The notes: generated from the sequence alone by a model not told the origin. Counted from the first letter of the stretch, positions 35,634 to 44,234 are shown. The stretch: 64,000 nucleotides of DNA from Pseudomonas lini (GCF_030812475.1 NZ_JAUSSR010000004.1:186001-250000); one strand, 5' to 3'. Numbers and translations: made by a program.

Positions 35634-36860
35634 TTACGCTGCCGCCGGGGCTTTGGCGTCGGCCTTGGCCTCTTCCAGCAACTGCTGGATCATCTTCTCC
35701 TGGGTCTCGTAGCGGCCTTCACCGAAGTGGGTGAAACGCACCTGGCCCTTGGCATCGATCAGGTAGTGAGCGGGCCAGTACTGGTTGTCGAAGTTGCGCC
35801 AGATCGCGTAGTTGTTATCAATCGCCACCGGGTAGGTGATGCCGAGCTTCTTCACCTGATCCTTGACGTTGGCGATGATGCGTTCGAAGCCATATTCGGG
35901 GGTGTGGACGCCGATCACCACCAGGCCATCCTTCTCGTACTTCTTGGCCCAGTCTTTCACGTACGGCAGGGTGTGCTGGCAGTTGATGCAGTCGTAGGTC
36001 CAGAAATCCACCAGTACCACTTTACCTTTAAGGGATTCGTTGGTCAGCGCTGGCGAGTTGAGCCATTCGACCGCGCCGGAGAGGGATGGCATGGCACCTT
36101 GGGCGTTATCCATCAACGAGTCGGCCTTGACCTTGCTGACGAAGTAATCGACCACTTTCGGCACGGTCTCCAGTACGCCTTTCTCGAGGTTGCCGAGGCC
36201 TTCAGACGAAGTGCTGGCCAGCAATGTCTTGTCGGCCCCGGTGGAGATGACCGCTGCAGCAGCCAGCACCGCAACTCCGGCACCACGACGCAGCCAGCCG
36301 GTGACCGGGATCGACCCTTTCAACCGATTGACCAGGCCGCGACCGGCGAAGATCAGAGTGCCCAGGGATAACGCGCTGCCCAGGCCGTACGCCAACAGCA
36401 ACAGACTGGTCTGGGCATTGGCGCCTTGCAGCATGGCGCCGGTGAGGATGACACCGAGGATGGGCCCGGCGCACGGCGCCCACAGCAGGCCGGTGGCGAC
36501 GCCGATCATGACCGAGCCCAGCGGGCCGGACATCTTGCGGGTACCAGGGTCGATGCGGTTGCCGAGCAGCACGAACGGACGCGCCAGCCAGCCGCCGACA
36601 CGGGCGGAAATCAGCGACAGGGCAAACAGCACCATCACGATCAGGGCGACCTGTCGACCGGTGCTGCTGGCCTGAACCACCCACTCGCTGCTGACCACCG
36701 CCAGGCTGGAGATCAGGGCGAAAGTCAGGACCATGCCGCCGAGGGTGAGCAGGATCGAGGACCGCGTACGGTCGACCCCGGCGAACAGGAACGGCACGAC
36801 CGGCAGGATGCAGGGACTGAGGACGGTCAATATGCCGCCCAGGAACGCGATGAGTAACAT
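35634..36860 (-). CDS. DipZ-like fusion: CcdA/DsbD membrane domain plus thioredoxin domain
   Basis: A 408-residue thiol-redox protein. Residues 1 to about 230 are a CcdA/DsbD-type membrane part with six or so helices and the redox cysteines in LTVLSPCILPVVPF and LLWAPCAGPILG. The C-terminal 150 residues are a periplasmic TlpA/AhpC-like thioredoxin domain with the CxxC motif in DFWTYDCINCQHTLPYV. This order is that of mycobacterial DipZ and the electrons flow inward to outward. The ATG at 36860 has AGGTGAT upstream; the frame extends 12 codons more. It lies just left of two small exported cysteine-containing proteins and could keep them or a partner reduced. Confidence 0.85.
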   Translation of the reverse strand: MLLIAFLGGILTVLSPCILPVVPFLFAGVDRTRSSILLTLGGMVLTFALISSLAVVSSEWVVQASSTGRQVALIVMVLFALSLISARVGGWLARPFVLLGNRIDPGTRKMSGPLGSVMIGVATGLLWAPCAGPILGVILTGAMLQGANAQTSLLLLAYGLGSALSLGTLIFAGRGLVNRLKGSIPVTGWLRRGAGVAVLAAAAVISTGADKTLLASTSSEGLGNLEKGVLETVPKVVDYFVSKVKADSLMDNAQGAMPSLSGAVEWLNSPALTNESLKGKVVLVDFWTYDCINCQHTLPYVKDWAKKYEKDGLVVIGVHTPEYGFERIIANVKDQVKKLGITYPVAIDNNYAIWRNFDNQYWPAHYLIDAKGQVRFTHFGEGRYETQEKMIQQLLEEAKADAKAPAAA

Positions 36861-36904
36861 GGGGATCACCTTGAATAAACGAGGGTGGCGATTCACACAT
36901 CCCC

Positions 36905-37082
36905 CTGTAGGAGCTGGCTTGCCAGCGAAGGCATTCTGTCAGTCACATTCACGTTGAATGTGCCGCCGTCTTCGCCGCACAAGCCGCCCCCTGTAGGAGC
37001 TGGCTTGCCAGCGAAAGCGATCTGTCAGGTCACATCTATGTTGAATGTGCCGCCGTCTTCGCTGGCAAGCCAGCTCCTACAA
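36905..37082. repeat. Two REPINs in tandem
   Basis: Two copies of TGTAGGAGCTGGCTTGCCAGCGAA (36906 and 36993; each given here as one arm) precede closely related spacers with GTTGAATGTGCCGCCGTC. The second ends in a normal right arm CTGGCAAGCCAGCTCCTACA. The first right arm is degenerate, TTCGCCGCACAAGCCGCCCC. This looks like a tandem duplication of about 87 bp. Confidence 0.8.
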
Positions 37083-37099
37083 GGAGGAACTGTGTGGCT

Positions 37100-37312
37100 T
37101 CAGGCAGTCTGGTTTTCCAGCTGCTGACCTTGCGGCGTACGGCCGGAACCATCCTGTGCCAGCAAGGCATCGGCACCCTGCTTCGCCACCGGCGTCAGCT
37201 GGAAGCAGGTGCTGCTGCCACAGCTGCTTTGCTCCACAGCGGCATTGGCGTGGGCGGCGGCACCGGCGAGGGAGAAAGCAACGGCGGTCAAAAAGCGCGA
37301 TACGTTGTTCAT
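37100..37312 (-). CDS. Small exported protein with CGSSTC motif
   Basis: A 70-residue protein of unknown function. Its signal peptide is MNNVSRFLTAVAFSLAGAAAHANA with cleavage expected after ANA, leaving a 46-residue mature peptide AVEQSSCGSSTCFQLTP and on. The two cysteines four residues apart could form a disulfide or bind metal. AGGAAG precedes the ATG. It lies 48 bases after the DUF2790 gene on the same strand, so the two form an operon divergent from the two-component system. It is a candidate substrate for the MNIO enzyme 3.5 kb away, which has no other visible precursor, but it lacks the repeated cysteines of known precursors. Confidence 0.7.
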   Translation of the reverse strand: MNNVSRFLTAVAFSLAGAAAHANAAVEQSSCGSSTCFQLTPVAKQGADALLAQDGSGRTPQGQQLENQTA

Positions 37313-37360
37313 GATGTTCTTCCTGTTTCAAAGGGGATCGGCAATCGGCCAGCGAAGGAC

Positions 37361-37624
37361 TCAGTTATCGTCGTTGCAGCCGTCAGCAAACTTGCGGTAG
37401 TCCAGGACCTGGGTTTTATTCCCGGAGTCCAGGTAGGTCAGCTGGGCATTTACAATCCCGCAGGAAGGCGTGGCGTCCTGTTTCATCGAGATCACTTTCT
37501 TGATGTCCAGGTGCGTGCCGTAGGTGTAGGTTTCAGGGCTGACCTGCGCTTCGGCGCGGGCCGACAGGGTGCAGATATTCAGTGCGGCGAACAGGCAGGC
37601 GGCGACGACGGCTTTGGTGTTCAT
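37361..37624 (-). CDS. Exported DUF2790 protein
   Basis: An 87-residue DUF2790 protein. The signal peptide is MNTKAVVAACLFAALNICTLSARA; the mature part has the family pattern ETYTYGTHLDIKKVISM and two cysteines (TPSCGIV and ADGCNDDN). GAGGAAA lies about 8 bases before the ATG at 37624. It is the first gene of a two-gene operon, divergent from an OmpR-type response regulator, with two copies of a 16-bp direct repeat in between. It is therefore the likely direct target of that system. Molecular function unknown. Confidence 0.78.
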   Translation of the reverse strand: MNTKAVVAACLFAALNICTLSARAEAQVSPETYTYGTHLDIKKVISMKQDATPSCGIVNAQLTYLDSGNKTQVLDYRKFADGCNDDN

Positions 37625-37774
37625 GGTGGTTTCCTCAAGGCTTCGATGGGTCAATCGTTGATTGGGCCGGGGCGTCCTGGCTTGCCCCGATGGAATCCAT
37701 TAGAAGCCCGCGAGGTATCTCGTCTGTGTCGAAAACAGGCGCGGGTAAATCGGTACGTATCTGAGCCGGCTCCT

Positions 37775-37790
37775 GATACACAGCGATACA
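37775..37790. promoter_or_regulatory. Response-regulator box 1 (GATACA-N4-GATACA)
   Basis: GATACA-CAGC-GATACA lies in the 307-bp divergent region between the DUF2790 gene and the response regulator gene. Direct repeats with a 10-bp period suit a tandem OmpR-type dimer. Read on the minus strand it is TGTATC-N4-TGTATC, 151 bp before the DUF2790 start. Confidence 0.65.
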
Positions 37791-37842
37791 AAACCGCTGA
37801 AAAACAGTGTTTTTGCGTCTGCATGTATCCGTCGCTACACCA

Positions 37843-37858
37843 GATACACTGCAATACA
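37843..37858. promoter_or_regulatory. Response-regulator box 2 (GATACA-N4-AATACA)
   Basis: GATACA-CTGC-AATACA matches box 1 in 13 of 16 bases and in orientation, 68 bp away, and 74 bp before the response regulator start. Both are followed by AA. A single inverted half site TGTATC lies between them at 37824. Confidence 0.65.
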
Positions 37859-37931
37859 AAGGGCTGCGGGCAAGCGTGCCAAGGCTCGATAGACTGCGCG
37901 ACATCCCCCGTTTATAGAGGCGCCTGGCCCC

Positions 37932-38672
37932 ATGGAACACGTCGATCACATCCTCATCGTGGACGATGACCGCGAGATTCGAGAGCTGGTAGGCAACTAC
38001 CTGAAAAAGAACGGCCTGCGCACCACGGTCGTGGCGGATGGTCGGCAAATGCGCGCCTTCCTCGAATCCACGCCCGTGGACCTGATCGTGCTCGACATCA
38101 TGATGCCCGGCGACGATGGCCTGATGCTCTGCCGCGAATTACGCGCCGGCAAACACAAGGCCACCCCGGTCCTGATGCTGACCGCGCGCAACGATGAAAC
38201 CGACCGCATCATCGGCCTGGAAATGGGCGCCGACGATTACCTGGTCAAGCCGTTCGCCGCCCGTGAACTGCTCGCACGCATCAACGCCGTACTGCGTCGC
38301 ACGCGGATGCTGCCGCCGAATCTGGTGGTCACCGAAAGCGGGCGTTTGCTGGGCTTCGGGCGCTGGCGCCTTGATACATCCGCCCGGCACCTGCTCGATG
38401 ACGACGGCACCATGGTGGCGCTCAGTGGCGCCGAATACCGGCTGCTGCGGGTGTTCCTCGATCATCCGCAGCGGGTGCTCAATCGCGACCAGTTGCTGAA
38501 CCTGACCCAGGGCCGCGACGCCGACCTGTTCGACCGTTCCATCGACTTGCTGGTCAGCCGCTTGCGTCAACGCTTGCTGGACGACGCCCGCGAGCCGGCC
38601 TATATCAAGACCGTGCGCAGTGAAGGCTATGTGTTTTCCCTGCCGGTGGAAGTGCTGGGTGCGCCGTCATGA
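37932..38672 (+). CDS. OmpR-family response regulator
   Basis: A 246-residue two-component response regulator. The receiver domain has the acidic pair in LIVDDDRE, the phospho-acceptor Asp at about residue 55 in LIVLDIMMPGDDG, the Thr/Ser in MLTARNDE and Lys in YLVKPFAARE. The C-terminal winged helix shows ALSGAEYRLLRVFLDHPQRV and the ending YIKTVRSEGYVFSLP. Its stop overlaps the kinase start by 4 bases (ATGA). The tandem GATACA repeats upstream are its probable operators, shared with the DUF2790 operon and, 4 kb away, the MNIO operon. The signal is unknown. Confidence 0.9.
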   Translation: MEHVDHILIVDDDREIRELVGNYLKKNGLRTTVVADGRQMRAFLESTPVDLIVLDIMMPGDDGLMLCRELRAGKHKATPVLMLTARNDETDRIIGLEMGADDYLVKPFAARELLARINAVLRRTRMLPPNLVVTESGRLLGFGRWRLDTSARHLLDDDGTMVALSGAEYRLLRVFLDHPQRVLNRDQLLNLTQGRDADLFDRSIDLLVSRLRQRLLDDAREPAYIKTVRSEGYVFSLPVEVLGAPS

Positions 38673-39982
38673 ACCTCGCGATACGTTGGCCCCGCACCCT
38701 TGCCTCGCGGTTGTCGCTGATTTTTCTGATCGGCCTGATCCTGGCGCAGGCCTTGTCCTTTGGCGCGCAGTATTACGAACGTTACGAAAGCGCGAAAAAC
38801 ACCATGCTGGGCAACCTGGAAACCGACGTATCGACCTCCATCGCCATCCTCGACCGCTTGCCGGCCGAAGAACGTGCCAGCTGGCTGAAACAACTGGAAC
38901 GGCGCAATTACCGCTATCTGCTGGACGAAGGCTCACCGGGCATGCCCATGAGCGACACCCCGATCGCGGTGACCTCGATCAAAGACGCCATCGGCAAGGA
39001 TTACCCGATGACCGTTACCGACATTCCCGGGCAGATAAAACACTTCCAGGTCCACCTGAAGCTGGCTGACGGCAGCCCGGTGACCATCGATGTGCGACCG
39101 GCGATGCTGCCGTTGTCGCCGTGGCTGCCCATGGTGTTGCTGGGCCAACTGGCGCTGATGATCGCCTGTACCTGGCTGGCCGTGAGAATCGCCATCCGAC
39201 CCCTCACCCGCCTCGCCCAGGCGGTGGAGACCCTGGACCCCAACACCCACGCGGTGCACCTGGACGAGAAGGGTCCGACCGAAGTCGCCCATGCCGCCAA
39301 GGCGTTCAATGCCATGCAGGCGCGCATCGCCGCCTACCTCAAGGAGCGCATGCAACTGCTGGCGGCGATCTCCCACGACCTGCAAACCCCGATCACCCGG
39401 ATGAAATTACGCGCTGAATTCATGGACGATTCCAGCGAAAAAGACAAACTGTGGAACGACCTCGGCGAGATGGAACATCTGGTGCGCGAAGGCGTGGCAT
39501 ACGCTCGCAGCGTGCACGGCTCCACCGAGGAGAGTCGCCGCACCGATCTGGATTCGTTCCTCGACAGCCTGGTGTTCGACTATCAGGACATGGGCAAGGA
39601 TGTGCAGCTGAGCGGCAAAAGCGACGCGGTGATCGACACCCGCCCCCATGCCCTGCGCCGGGTGCTGGTGAACCTGACGGATAACGCCCTGAAGTTCGCC
39701 GGCGCCGCCGAGTTGTGGGTGGAGTCGAAGGCAGACGGCAGTTTGTCGGTCAAGGTGATGGACCGTGGCCCCGGGATTGCCGAAGAGGAGCTGGCCCACG
39801 TGATGGAGCCGTTCTACCGCGTTGAAAACTCACGCAACCGCAGCACCGGCGGCACCGGGTTGGGCTTGGCGATTGCCCAGCAATTGGCGTTGGCGCTCGG
39901 GGGGGCGTTGACGCTGAGTCATCGTGAAGGCGGGGGGTTGTGCGCGGAGCTCAGGTTGCCGGGTAGTAAAACGGGGCGTTGA
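38669..39982 (+). CDS. Sensor histidine kinase
   Basis: A 437-residue inner-membrane kinase, cognate to the response regulator upstream. Two membrane helices (residues 13-33 and about 155-180) enclose a periplasmic sensor of about 120 residues with no cysteine or histidine cluster that would mark it as a metal sensor. HAMP follows, then the phospho-acceptor motif SHDLQTPITRMKLRAE with His at about 236, and ATP-binding boxes NLTDNALKF, DRGPGIAEEE and STGGTGLGLAIAQQL. The domain order is that of EnvZ/RstB-type kinases. The gene ends 141 bp from the convergent DUF2063 gene. Confidence 0.9.
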   Translation: MNLAIRWPRTLASRLSLIFLIGLILAQALSFGAQYYERYESAKNTMLGNLETDVSTSIAILDRLPAEERASWLKQLERRNYRYLLDEGSPGMPMSDTPIAVTSIKDAIGKDYPMTVTDIPGQIKHFQVHLKLADGSPVTIDVRPAMLPLSPWLPMVLLGQLALMIACTWLAVRIAIRPLTRLAQAVETLDPNTHAVHLDEKGPTEVAHAAKAFNAMQARIAAYLKERMQLLAAISHDLQTPITRMKLRAEFMDDSSEKDKLWNDLGEMEHLVREGVAYARSVHGSTEESRRTDLDSFLDSLVFDYQDMGKDVQLSGKSDAVIDTRPHALRRVLVNLTDNALKFAGAAELWVESKADGSLSVKVMDRGPGIAEEELAHVMEPFYRVENSRNRSTGGTGLGLAIAQQLALALGGALTLSHREGGGLCAELRLPGSKTGR

Positions 39983-39992
39983 AAAATCCTAA

Positions 39993-40093
39993 TGTAGGAG
40001 CGAGCTTGCTCGCGATGAACCCGAGAACACCACGGGGTGTCAGGCCTACAGCGTTATCGTTGACGACCATCGCTAGCAAGCTAGCTCCTACAG
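39993..40093. repeat. REPIN between convergent genes
   Basis: TGTAGGAGCGAGCTTGCTCGCGATG pairs with CATCGCTAGCAAGCTAGCTCCTACA (each one arm) between the kinase and DUF2063 genes. The right arm carries two base changes. It may act as terminator for both. Confidence 0.8.
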
Positions 40094-40123
40094 TTGATTG
40101 GTGGGGTTTCGGCAAATGTGCCC

Positions 40124-40882
40124 TTAAGCGACGACGCCCACCACCCCTTCCCCATGCATCTGTCGCAACAATGCCAGCCCGCTGTCGATGAACGCAGGCG
40201 ACCCGGTAGCCCCCGCCTCCGCCGCCAACCCTTCCAGCTGCACACGGCCATCGAGTTCGGGAAACTCGCCGATCCGCTGCAACAACCGCCACGCCAACGG
40301 GCTCAGTTCGGAAAACTTCACGCTCCAGTCCTCGGTCCGCCGCACCAGCAGCAGCGTCGGCTGCACCGGTGGCGCTTCAGGTCGAAAATCGGGCCCGACC
40401 AACTGGACAGGCCAGGCATAGGCCAAGGGCCAGGCCAGCGGCGAAACCTGCAGCGACCGATCCAGCAGCAATCCGGCATCGCTGGCCGGCAAAGGCTCGG
40501 CTTCGGACTGTTGCAGCGCCATCTCGATCCACTCGTAATGCGCCAGTTCGACCATGAACGGCGGCCACGGCCCTTCGCCCAAGGCTTTAGGCGCAGAGGC
40601 GAGGAATTCGACAAACTCTTGGGCGATTTCGCCGAATTTCGGCGTGCGCGCGCGGTAGTCCCGCAGGAAGGTTCGCACCAGCAAACGCCAATGCTCGTCC
40701 CCAAGCACCTTGATCAGCACCGGAAAGGTCCCGCCGAGCAACGATGACAGGTTCGAGAACACCAGGTCCAGGTAAACTCCGGCCCGCGCCACGTCCATCC
40801 CGGCCGGCGGCGGGCAATGCTCGGGATCGCGCAGGTAAAGGCCCATCGTCGCCTGCTGTTGATGCAACGAATGCTTAGCCAC
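40124..40882 (-). CDS. DUF2063 protein, MNIO partner (BufC/HvfC-like)
   Basis: A 252-residue protein of the DUF2063 family, the usual partner of DUF692 enzymes. Its N-terminal part ([38 protein letters not shown]) is the helical recognition domain that binds the precursor peptide in known systems. The remainder ([30 protein letters not shown]) has the RRE-like fold seen in BufC/HvfC proteins. The start is a GTG at 40882 that overlaps the DUF692 stop by 8 bases, so translation is coupled. Its role is to present a ribosomally made peptide to the DUF692 enzyme; the peptide is not next door here. Confidence 0.83.
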   Translation of the reverse strand: MAKHSLHQQQATMGLYLRDPEHCPPPAGMDVARAGVYLDLVFSNLSSLLGGTFPVLIKVLGDEHWRLLVRTFLRDYRARTPKFGEIAQEFVEFLASAPKALGEGPWPPFMVELAHYEWIEMALQQSEAEPLPASDAGLLLDRSLQVSPLAWPLAYAWPVQLVGPDFRPEAPPVQPTLLLVRRTEDWSVKFSELSPLAWRLLQRIGEFPELDGRVQLEGLAAEAGATGSPAFIDSGLALLRQMHGEGVVGVVA

Positions 40883-41714
40883 GGTTCACCTCCACGGCTT
40901 GCAGGCGGCGGATAGTCTGCAACTCGGCTACCAGTTCCGAGAACGCCGGGAAGTTGAAATCCCGTTCCAGCAAGGTTGGCTGCGCGCCGAACCGGCTGTA
41001 AGCCTGGGCCAGCAGCGACCAGACCGCCGGTTTGACCGACGCGCCGTGGGTGTCGATTTTCAAGGTGTCGGACTCATCGAAGTGCCCGGCCACATGCATC
41101 GCCACCACGCGGTCAGAGTCGATACAGGCGAGGAAAGCCTGGGGATCGAAATCGTGATTGATCGAGTTGACGTACACATTGTTGACGTCCAGCAACAGGT
41201 CGCAATCGGCTTCGCGCAGCACCGCGTTGGTGAAGGTCACCTCATCCATGTCCTGCTGGGGCGCGGCGTAGTAGGAGACGTTTTCCACCGCCAGGCGCCG
41301 ACCGAGGATGTCCTGGGCCTGACGAATCCGAGCGGCCAGGTGATGCACCGCTTCTTCGGTAAACGGCAACGGCAGCAGGTCGTAAAGGTGGCCGTCATCG
41401 CTGCAGTAGCTCAGGTGTTCGCTGTACAGCGGCACCTTGTAGTGATCGAGAAAAACCCGAACCTCTTGCAGAAAACTGACGTCCAGCGGCGCCGGCCCGC
41501 CCAGGGACAGGGACAAGCCGTGACAGGACAACGGATAGCGCTCGGCCAGGGCCCGCAGCGCATGGCCATGGGCACCGCCAATGCCGATCCAGTTCTCCGG
41601 CGCGACTTCCAGAAAGTCGAAGGCGCCCATCGGCGCCGCTTGCAGGTCCTTCATTAAACCGCGCCGCAGGCCAAGCCCGACGCGAGCCTTCGCTGATGTG
41701 AGGGGGGTGTGCAT
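40875..41714 (-). CDS. DUF692 multinuclear iron oxidative enzyme (MNIO, BufB-like)
   Basis: A 279-residue TIM-barrel enzyme of the MNIO family, which uses two or three iron ions and oxygen to modify cysteine-containing or aspartate-containing peptides. The metal ligands of the family are all visible: His in [21 protein letters not shown], Asp/Asn/His in [15 protein letters not shown], His in HVAGHFD, IDTHG, and Glu in LLERDFN. So the enzyme should be active. It is the first gene of a two-gene operon with DUF2063. Known relatives make bufferins, copper-binding peptides induced by copper, or methanobactin. A TGTATC-N4-TGTATC box lies 112 bp upstream. Confidence 0.88.
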   Translation of the reverse strand: MHTPLTSAKARVGLGLRRGLMKDLQAAPMGAFDFLEVAPENWIGIGGAHGHALRALAERYPLSCHGLSLSLGGPAPLDVSFLQEVRVFLDHYKVPLYSEHLSYCSDDGHLYDLLPLPFTEEAVHHLAARIRQAQDILGRRLAVENVSYYAAPQQDMDEVTFTNAVLREADCDLLLDVNNVYVNSINHDFDPQAFLACIDSDRVVAMHVAGHFDESDTLKIDTHGASVKPAVWSLLAQAYSRFGAQPTLLERDFNFPAFSELVAELQTIRRLQAVEVNRG

Positions 41715-41825
41715 GATGTCGATCTCAAGGGTTGCCGGACGGAATCACAGTTGATCGCGGGGGTGTATCGGGACTGTGTTCTGCCGCACCCCGGAATGGG
41801 AGGTACTGTATCGAGGAGGGGGTTG

Positions 41826-41841
41826 GATACAGTGGGATACA
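41826..41841. promoter_or_regulatory. GATACA-N4-GATACA box of the MNIO operon
   Basis: GATACA-GTGG-GATACA, on the minus strand TGTATC-N4-TGTATC, 112 bp before the DUF692 start. It matches the two boxes at 37775 and 37843 and has the same orientation towards its gene as they have towards DUF2790. Two more single TGTATC half sites lie at 41764 and 41807. Confidence 0.6.
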
Positions 41842-42065
41842 CACGAGCCTTATGACCACTGCTGGCCCCTGTGGGAGCGGTGTGAACCAGGGAGATTGGG
41901 CTCACAGGGGACTTTCGTCGCTCCGGTCAGCAGTGCACGGCTCCCGGACTAAACTTAATGCACGCAGGACGTACACATGTCCTGATCATTCACACGACCA
42001 CCGCCCAGGGCTGAACGCCTCGAAAAAACCTCGCCTCTGGACCGTGATCCACCACAGGAGCACAC

Positions 42066-43115
42066 ATGATGGACGAGGCCCGACTTAATGATTTCATGGG
42101 TAAACTGGTGAACGACATGGGCGGCGCGGCGATGCTGGCCAATGTCATCCTCGGCGAAGAACTCGGACTGTACCGGGCCATGGCCGACAGCCAGCCGATC
42201 ACCCCTGAAGCACTCGCCGAAAAGACCGGCTGCAACACTCGCTTGCTCCGTGAATGGCTCAGTGCCCACGCCGCCTCCGGCTATATGGAACACCGCGACG
42301 GCCAGTTCAGCCTGCCCGAAGAGCAAGCCCTGGCGCTGGCGAACGAGGACTCGCCGGTCTATGTGGCGGGCGGTATCGGGGTAGTCGCGTCGTTTTTCCA
42401 TGACAAGGACAAACTGGTCAACGCCATGCGCGGCAATGGCGCCCTCGCCTGGGGTGATCACCATCCCTGCATGTTCAGCGGCACCGAGCGGTTCTTCCGG
42501 CCAGGCTATAAAGCACATCTGATCGCCGAATGGTTGCCGGCACTTGAAGGCGTGGTCGCCAAACTGGAAGCGGGCGCCAAAGTGGCGGACATCGGTTGCG
42601 GCCACGGCGCTTCCACCGTGATCATGGCCCAGGCGTTCCCGAATTCGCGGTTCGTCGGTTTCGACTACCACGCGCCCTCCGTCACCGTGTCCACCCAGCG
42701 CGCGGAAGAAGGCGGCGTGTCGGGACGTGCGCGGTTCTTCCAGGGCACCGCAAAAAGCTATCCCGGGGATGACTACGACCTGGTCTGCTACTTCGACTGC
42801 CTGCATGACATGGGCGATCCCGTGGGCGCGGCGCGGCATGCCTATGAGTCGCTGAAACCGGATGGCACGGTACTGCTGGTGGAACCGTTCGCCAACGACT
42901 CGCTCGACGACAACATCACCCCGGTTGGCCGCTTGTTCTACGCCGCCTCGACCTTCATCTGTACCCCGAATTCGCTGTCCCAGGAAGTCGGGCTCGGGCT
43001 TGGTGCCCAGGCCGGCGAGGCACGGTTGCGCAAGGTCTTTACCGAGGCGGGCTTCAAGACGTTCCGGCGGGCGACGGAAACGCCGTTCAACCTGATTCTG
43101 GAGGCGCGTAAATAG
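42066..43115 (+). CDS. SAM methyltransferase with N-terminal winged helix
   Basis: A 349-residue methyltransferase of the Rv2258c/O-methyltransferase-like type. The N-terminal 90 residues are a winged helix used for dimerisation (EELGLYRAMADSQPITPEAL; NTRLLREWLSAHAASGYME). The Rossmann domain has motif I KVADIGCGHGASTVIMAQ near residue 177, FVGFDYHAPSV and LVCYFDCLHDMGDP. AGGAG lies 6 bases before the ATG at 42066. The substrate is unknown. A CAGGAC-N8-GTCCTG inverted repeat lies upstream at 41965. The 351-bp gap before it also holds the MNIO promoter. Confidence 0.82.
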   Translation: MMDEARLNDFMGKLVNDMGGAAMLANVILGEELGLYRAMADSQPITPEALAEKTGCNTRLLREWLSAHAASGYMEHRDGQFSLPEEQALALANEDSPVYVAGGIGVVASFFHDKDKLVNAMRGNGALAWGDHHPCMFSGTERFFRPGYKAHLIAEWLPALEGVVAKLEAGAKVADIGCGHGASTVIMAQAFPNSRFVGFDYHAPSVTVSTQRAEEGGVSGRARFFQGTAKSYPGDDYDLVCYFDCLHDMGDPVGAARHAYESLKPDGTVLLVEPFANDSLDDNITPVGRLFYAASTFICTPNSLSQEVGLGLGAQAGEARLRKVFTEAGFKTFRRATETPFNLILEARK

Positions 43116-43173
43116 CTACCGTTGACAGCTGAGGGCTGAGTGTTAACCGCTAAATGGTGGGAAACGCAAGAAC

Positions 43174-43278
43174 CTGTAGGAGCCGGCTTGCCGGCGAAGG
43201 CTGCGGGTCAGCCGACATCGATGCCGGATGTGAGGCCGCTTTCGCCGGCAAGTCGGATCGCCGCACCGCAGCGCCTGC
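43174..43278. repeat. Hybrid REP pair, inverted insert
   Basis: The left arm TGTAGGAGCCGGCTTGCCGG is normal. On the right, CGCCGGCAAG runs into TCGGATCGCCGCACCGCAG, which is the reverse complement of the insert seen in the REP arms at 33055-33158 and 45279-45400. Confidence 0.65.
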
Positions 43279-43377
43279 ATTGGACCGCGCTATGTTGTCC
43301 CATACCCGCAGACTACCTGTCCGGGTGATCCGTAAATGCTACCCTGCAAACAATCAAGGCCCTGCGGAGTGTTGAAC

Positions 43378-44220
43378 ATGCTCGACAGCCTCATCGGCGA
43401 ACAACTCGACCGGCTCCAGCAGCTGATGACCGATCGACCGTTTGTTGTCCTGACCGGTGCCGGCATCAGCACCCCGTCGGGCATTCCGGATTACCGCGAC
43501 AATCAAGGTGTGCGGCGTGGCCGGTCACCGATGATGTATCAGGAATTCCTCTCGGCCCCCGAACCCCGGCGTCGCTACTGGGCGCGGGCAATGCTCGGCT
43601 GGCCACGGGTGCGCCAGGCCCGGCCGAACGAGGCCCACGACGCCTTGGCCAGCCTGCAGGGCACCCGGCAGATCATCGGGCTGATTACCCAGAACGTCGA
43701 CACCTTGCACGACCAGGCTGGCAGCCACGACGTGATCGAACTCCACGGCAGCCTGCAACGGGTGCTGTGCCTGGACTGTGGCCAGCGCAGCGAACGGGAT
43801 TCGATCCAGCAATTGATGGAAGCACAGAATCCTTACCTGGCCGGGGTGGACGCCGTGCAGGCACCCGATGGCGACACCCTGCTCGACGCGGCGTTCGAGG
43901 CGCGCTTTCGGGTGCCCCATTGCCCGCACTGCGCGGGAGAGCGGATGAAGCCGGATGTGGTGTTCTTTGGCGAGAATGTAGCGCAGGTAACGGCGGCCAA
44001 GGCCATGGCGGCGGTCGAAAAGGCAGCTGGATTGCTGGTGGTCGGGTCTTCGCTGATGGCGTATTCGGCGTTTCGGTTGTGTCGGGCGGTAGCGGATCAG
44101 GGCAAGCCGTTGATGGCGATCAACCTGGGCAAGACCCGGGCGGATGACATTTTGGATTTGAAGATAGAAGCGTCGTGCGAGCGGTTGCTGCCGTTATTGG
44201 CTCAACACCTCTCATCCTGA
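43378..44220 (+). CDS. Sirtuin-type NAD-dependent protein deacylase
   Basis: A 280-residue Sir2-family deacylase that removes acyl groups from lysine using NAD. Motifs: VLTGAGISTPSGIPDYRD, TQNVDTLHDQAGS, catalytic His at about 123 in IELHGS, zinc cysteines CLDCG and CPHC, PDVVFFGENV and VGSSLMAYSAF. The absence of the Tyr-Arg pair of SirM/CobB desuccinylases in the expected place cannot be judged by eye. The start is the ATG at 43378 with GGAG 9 bases upstream. It stands alone between REP elements. Confidence 0.88.
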   Translation: MLDSLIGEQLDRLQQLMTDRPFVVLTGAGISTPSGIPDYRDNQGVRRGRSPMMYQEFLSAPEPRRRYWARAMLGWPRVRQARPNEAHDALASLQGTRQIIGLITQNVDTLHDQAGSHDVIELHGSLQRVLCLDCGQRSERDSIQQLMEAQNPYLAGVDAVQAPDGDTLLDAAFEARFRVPHCPHCAGERMKPDVVFFGENVAQVTAAKAMAAVEKAAGLLVVGSSLMAYSAFRLCRAVADQGKPLMAINLGKTRADDILDLKIEASCERLLPLLAQHLSS

Positions 44221-44234
44221 TTGACCCAAAACCC

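Noticed and set aside
41654..41905. 83-codon minus-strand frame with cysteines as the missing MNIO precursor
   Set aside because: No signal peptide, no ribosome site, overlaps the start of the DUF692 gene and the operator, and the cysteines are not in a precursor-like pattern.
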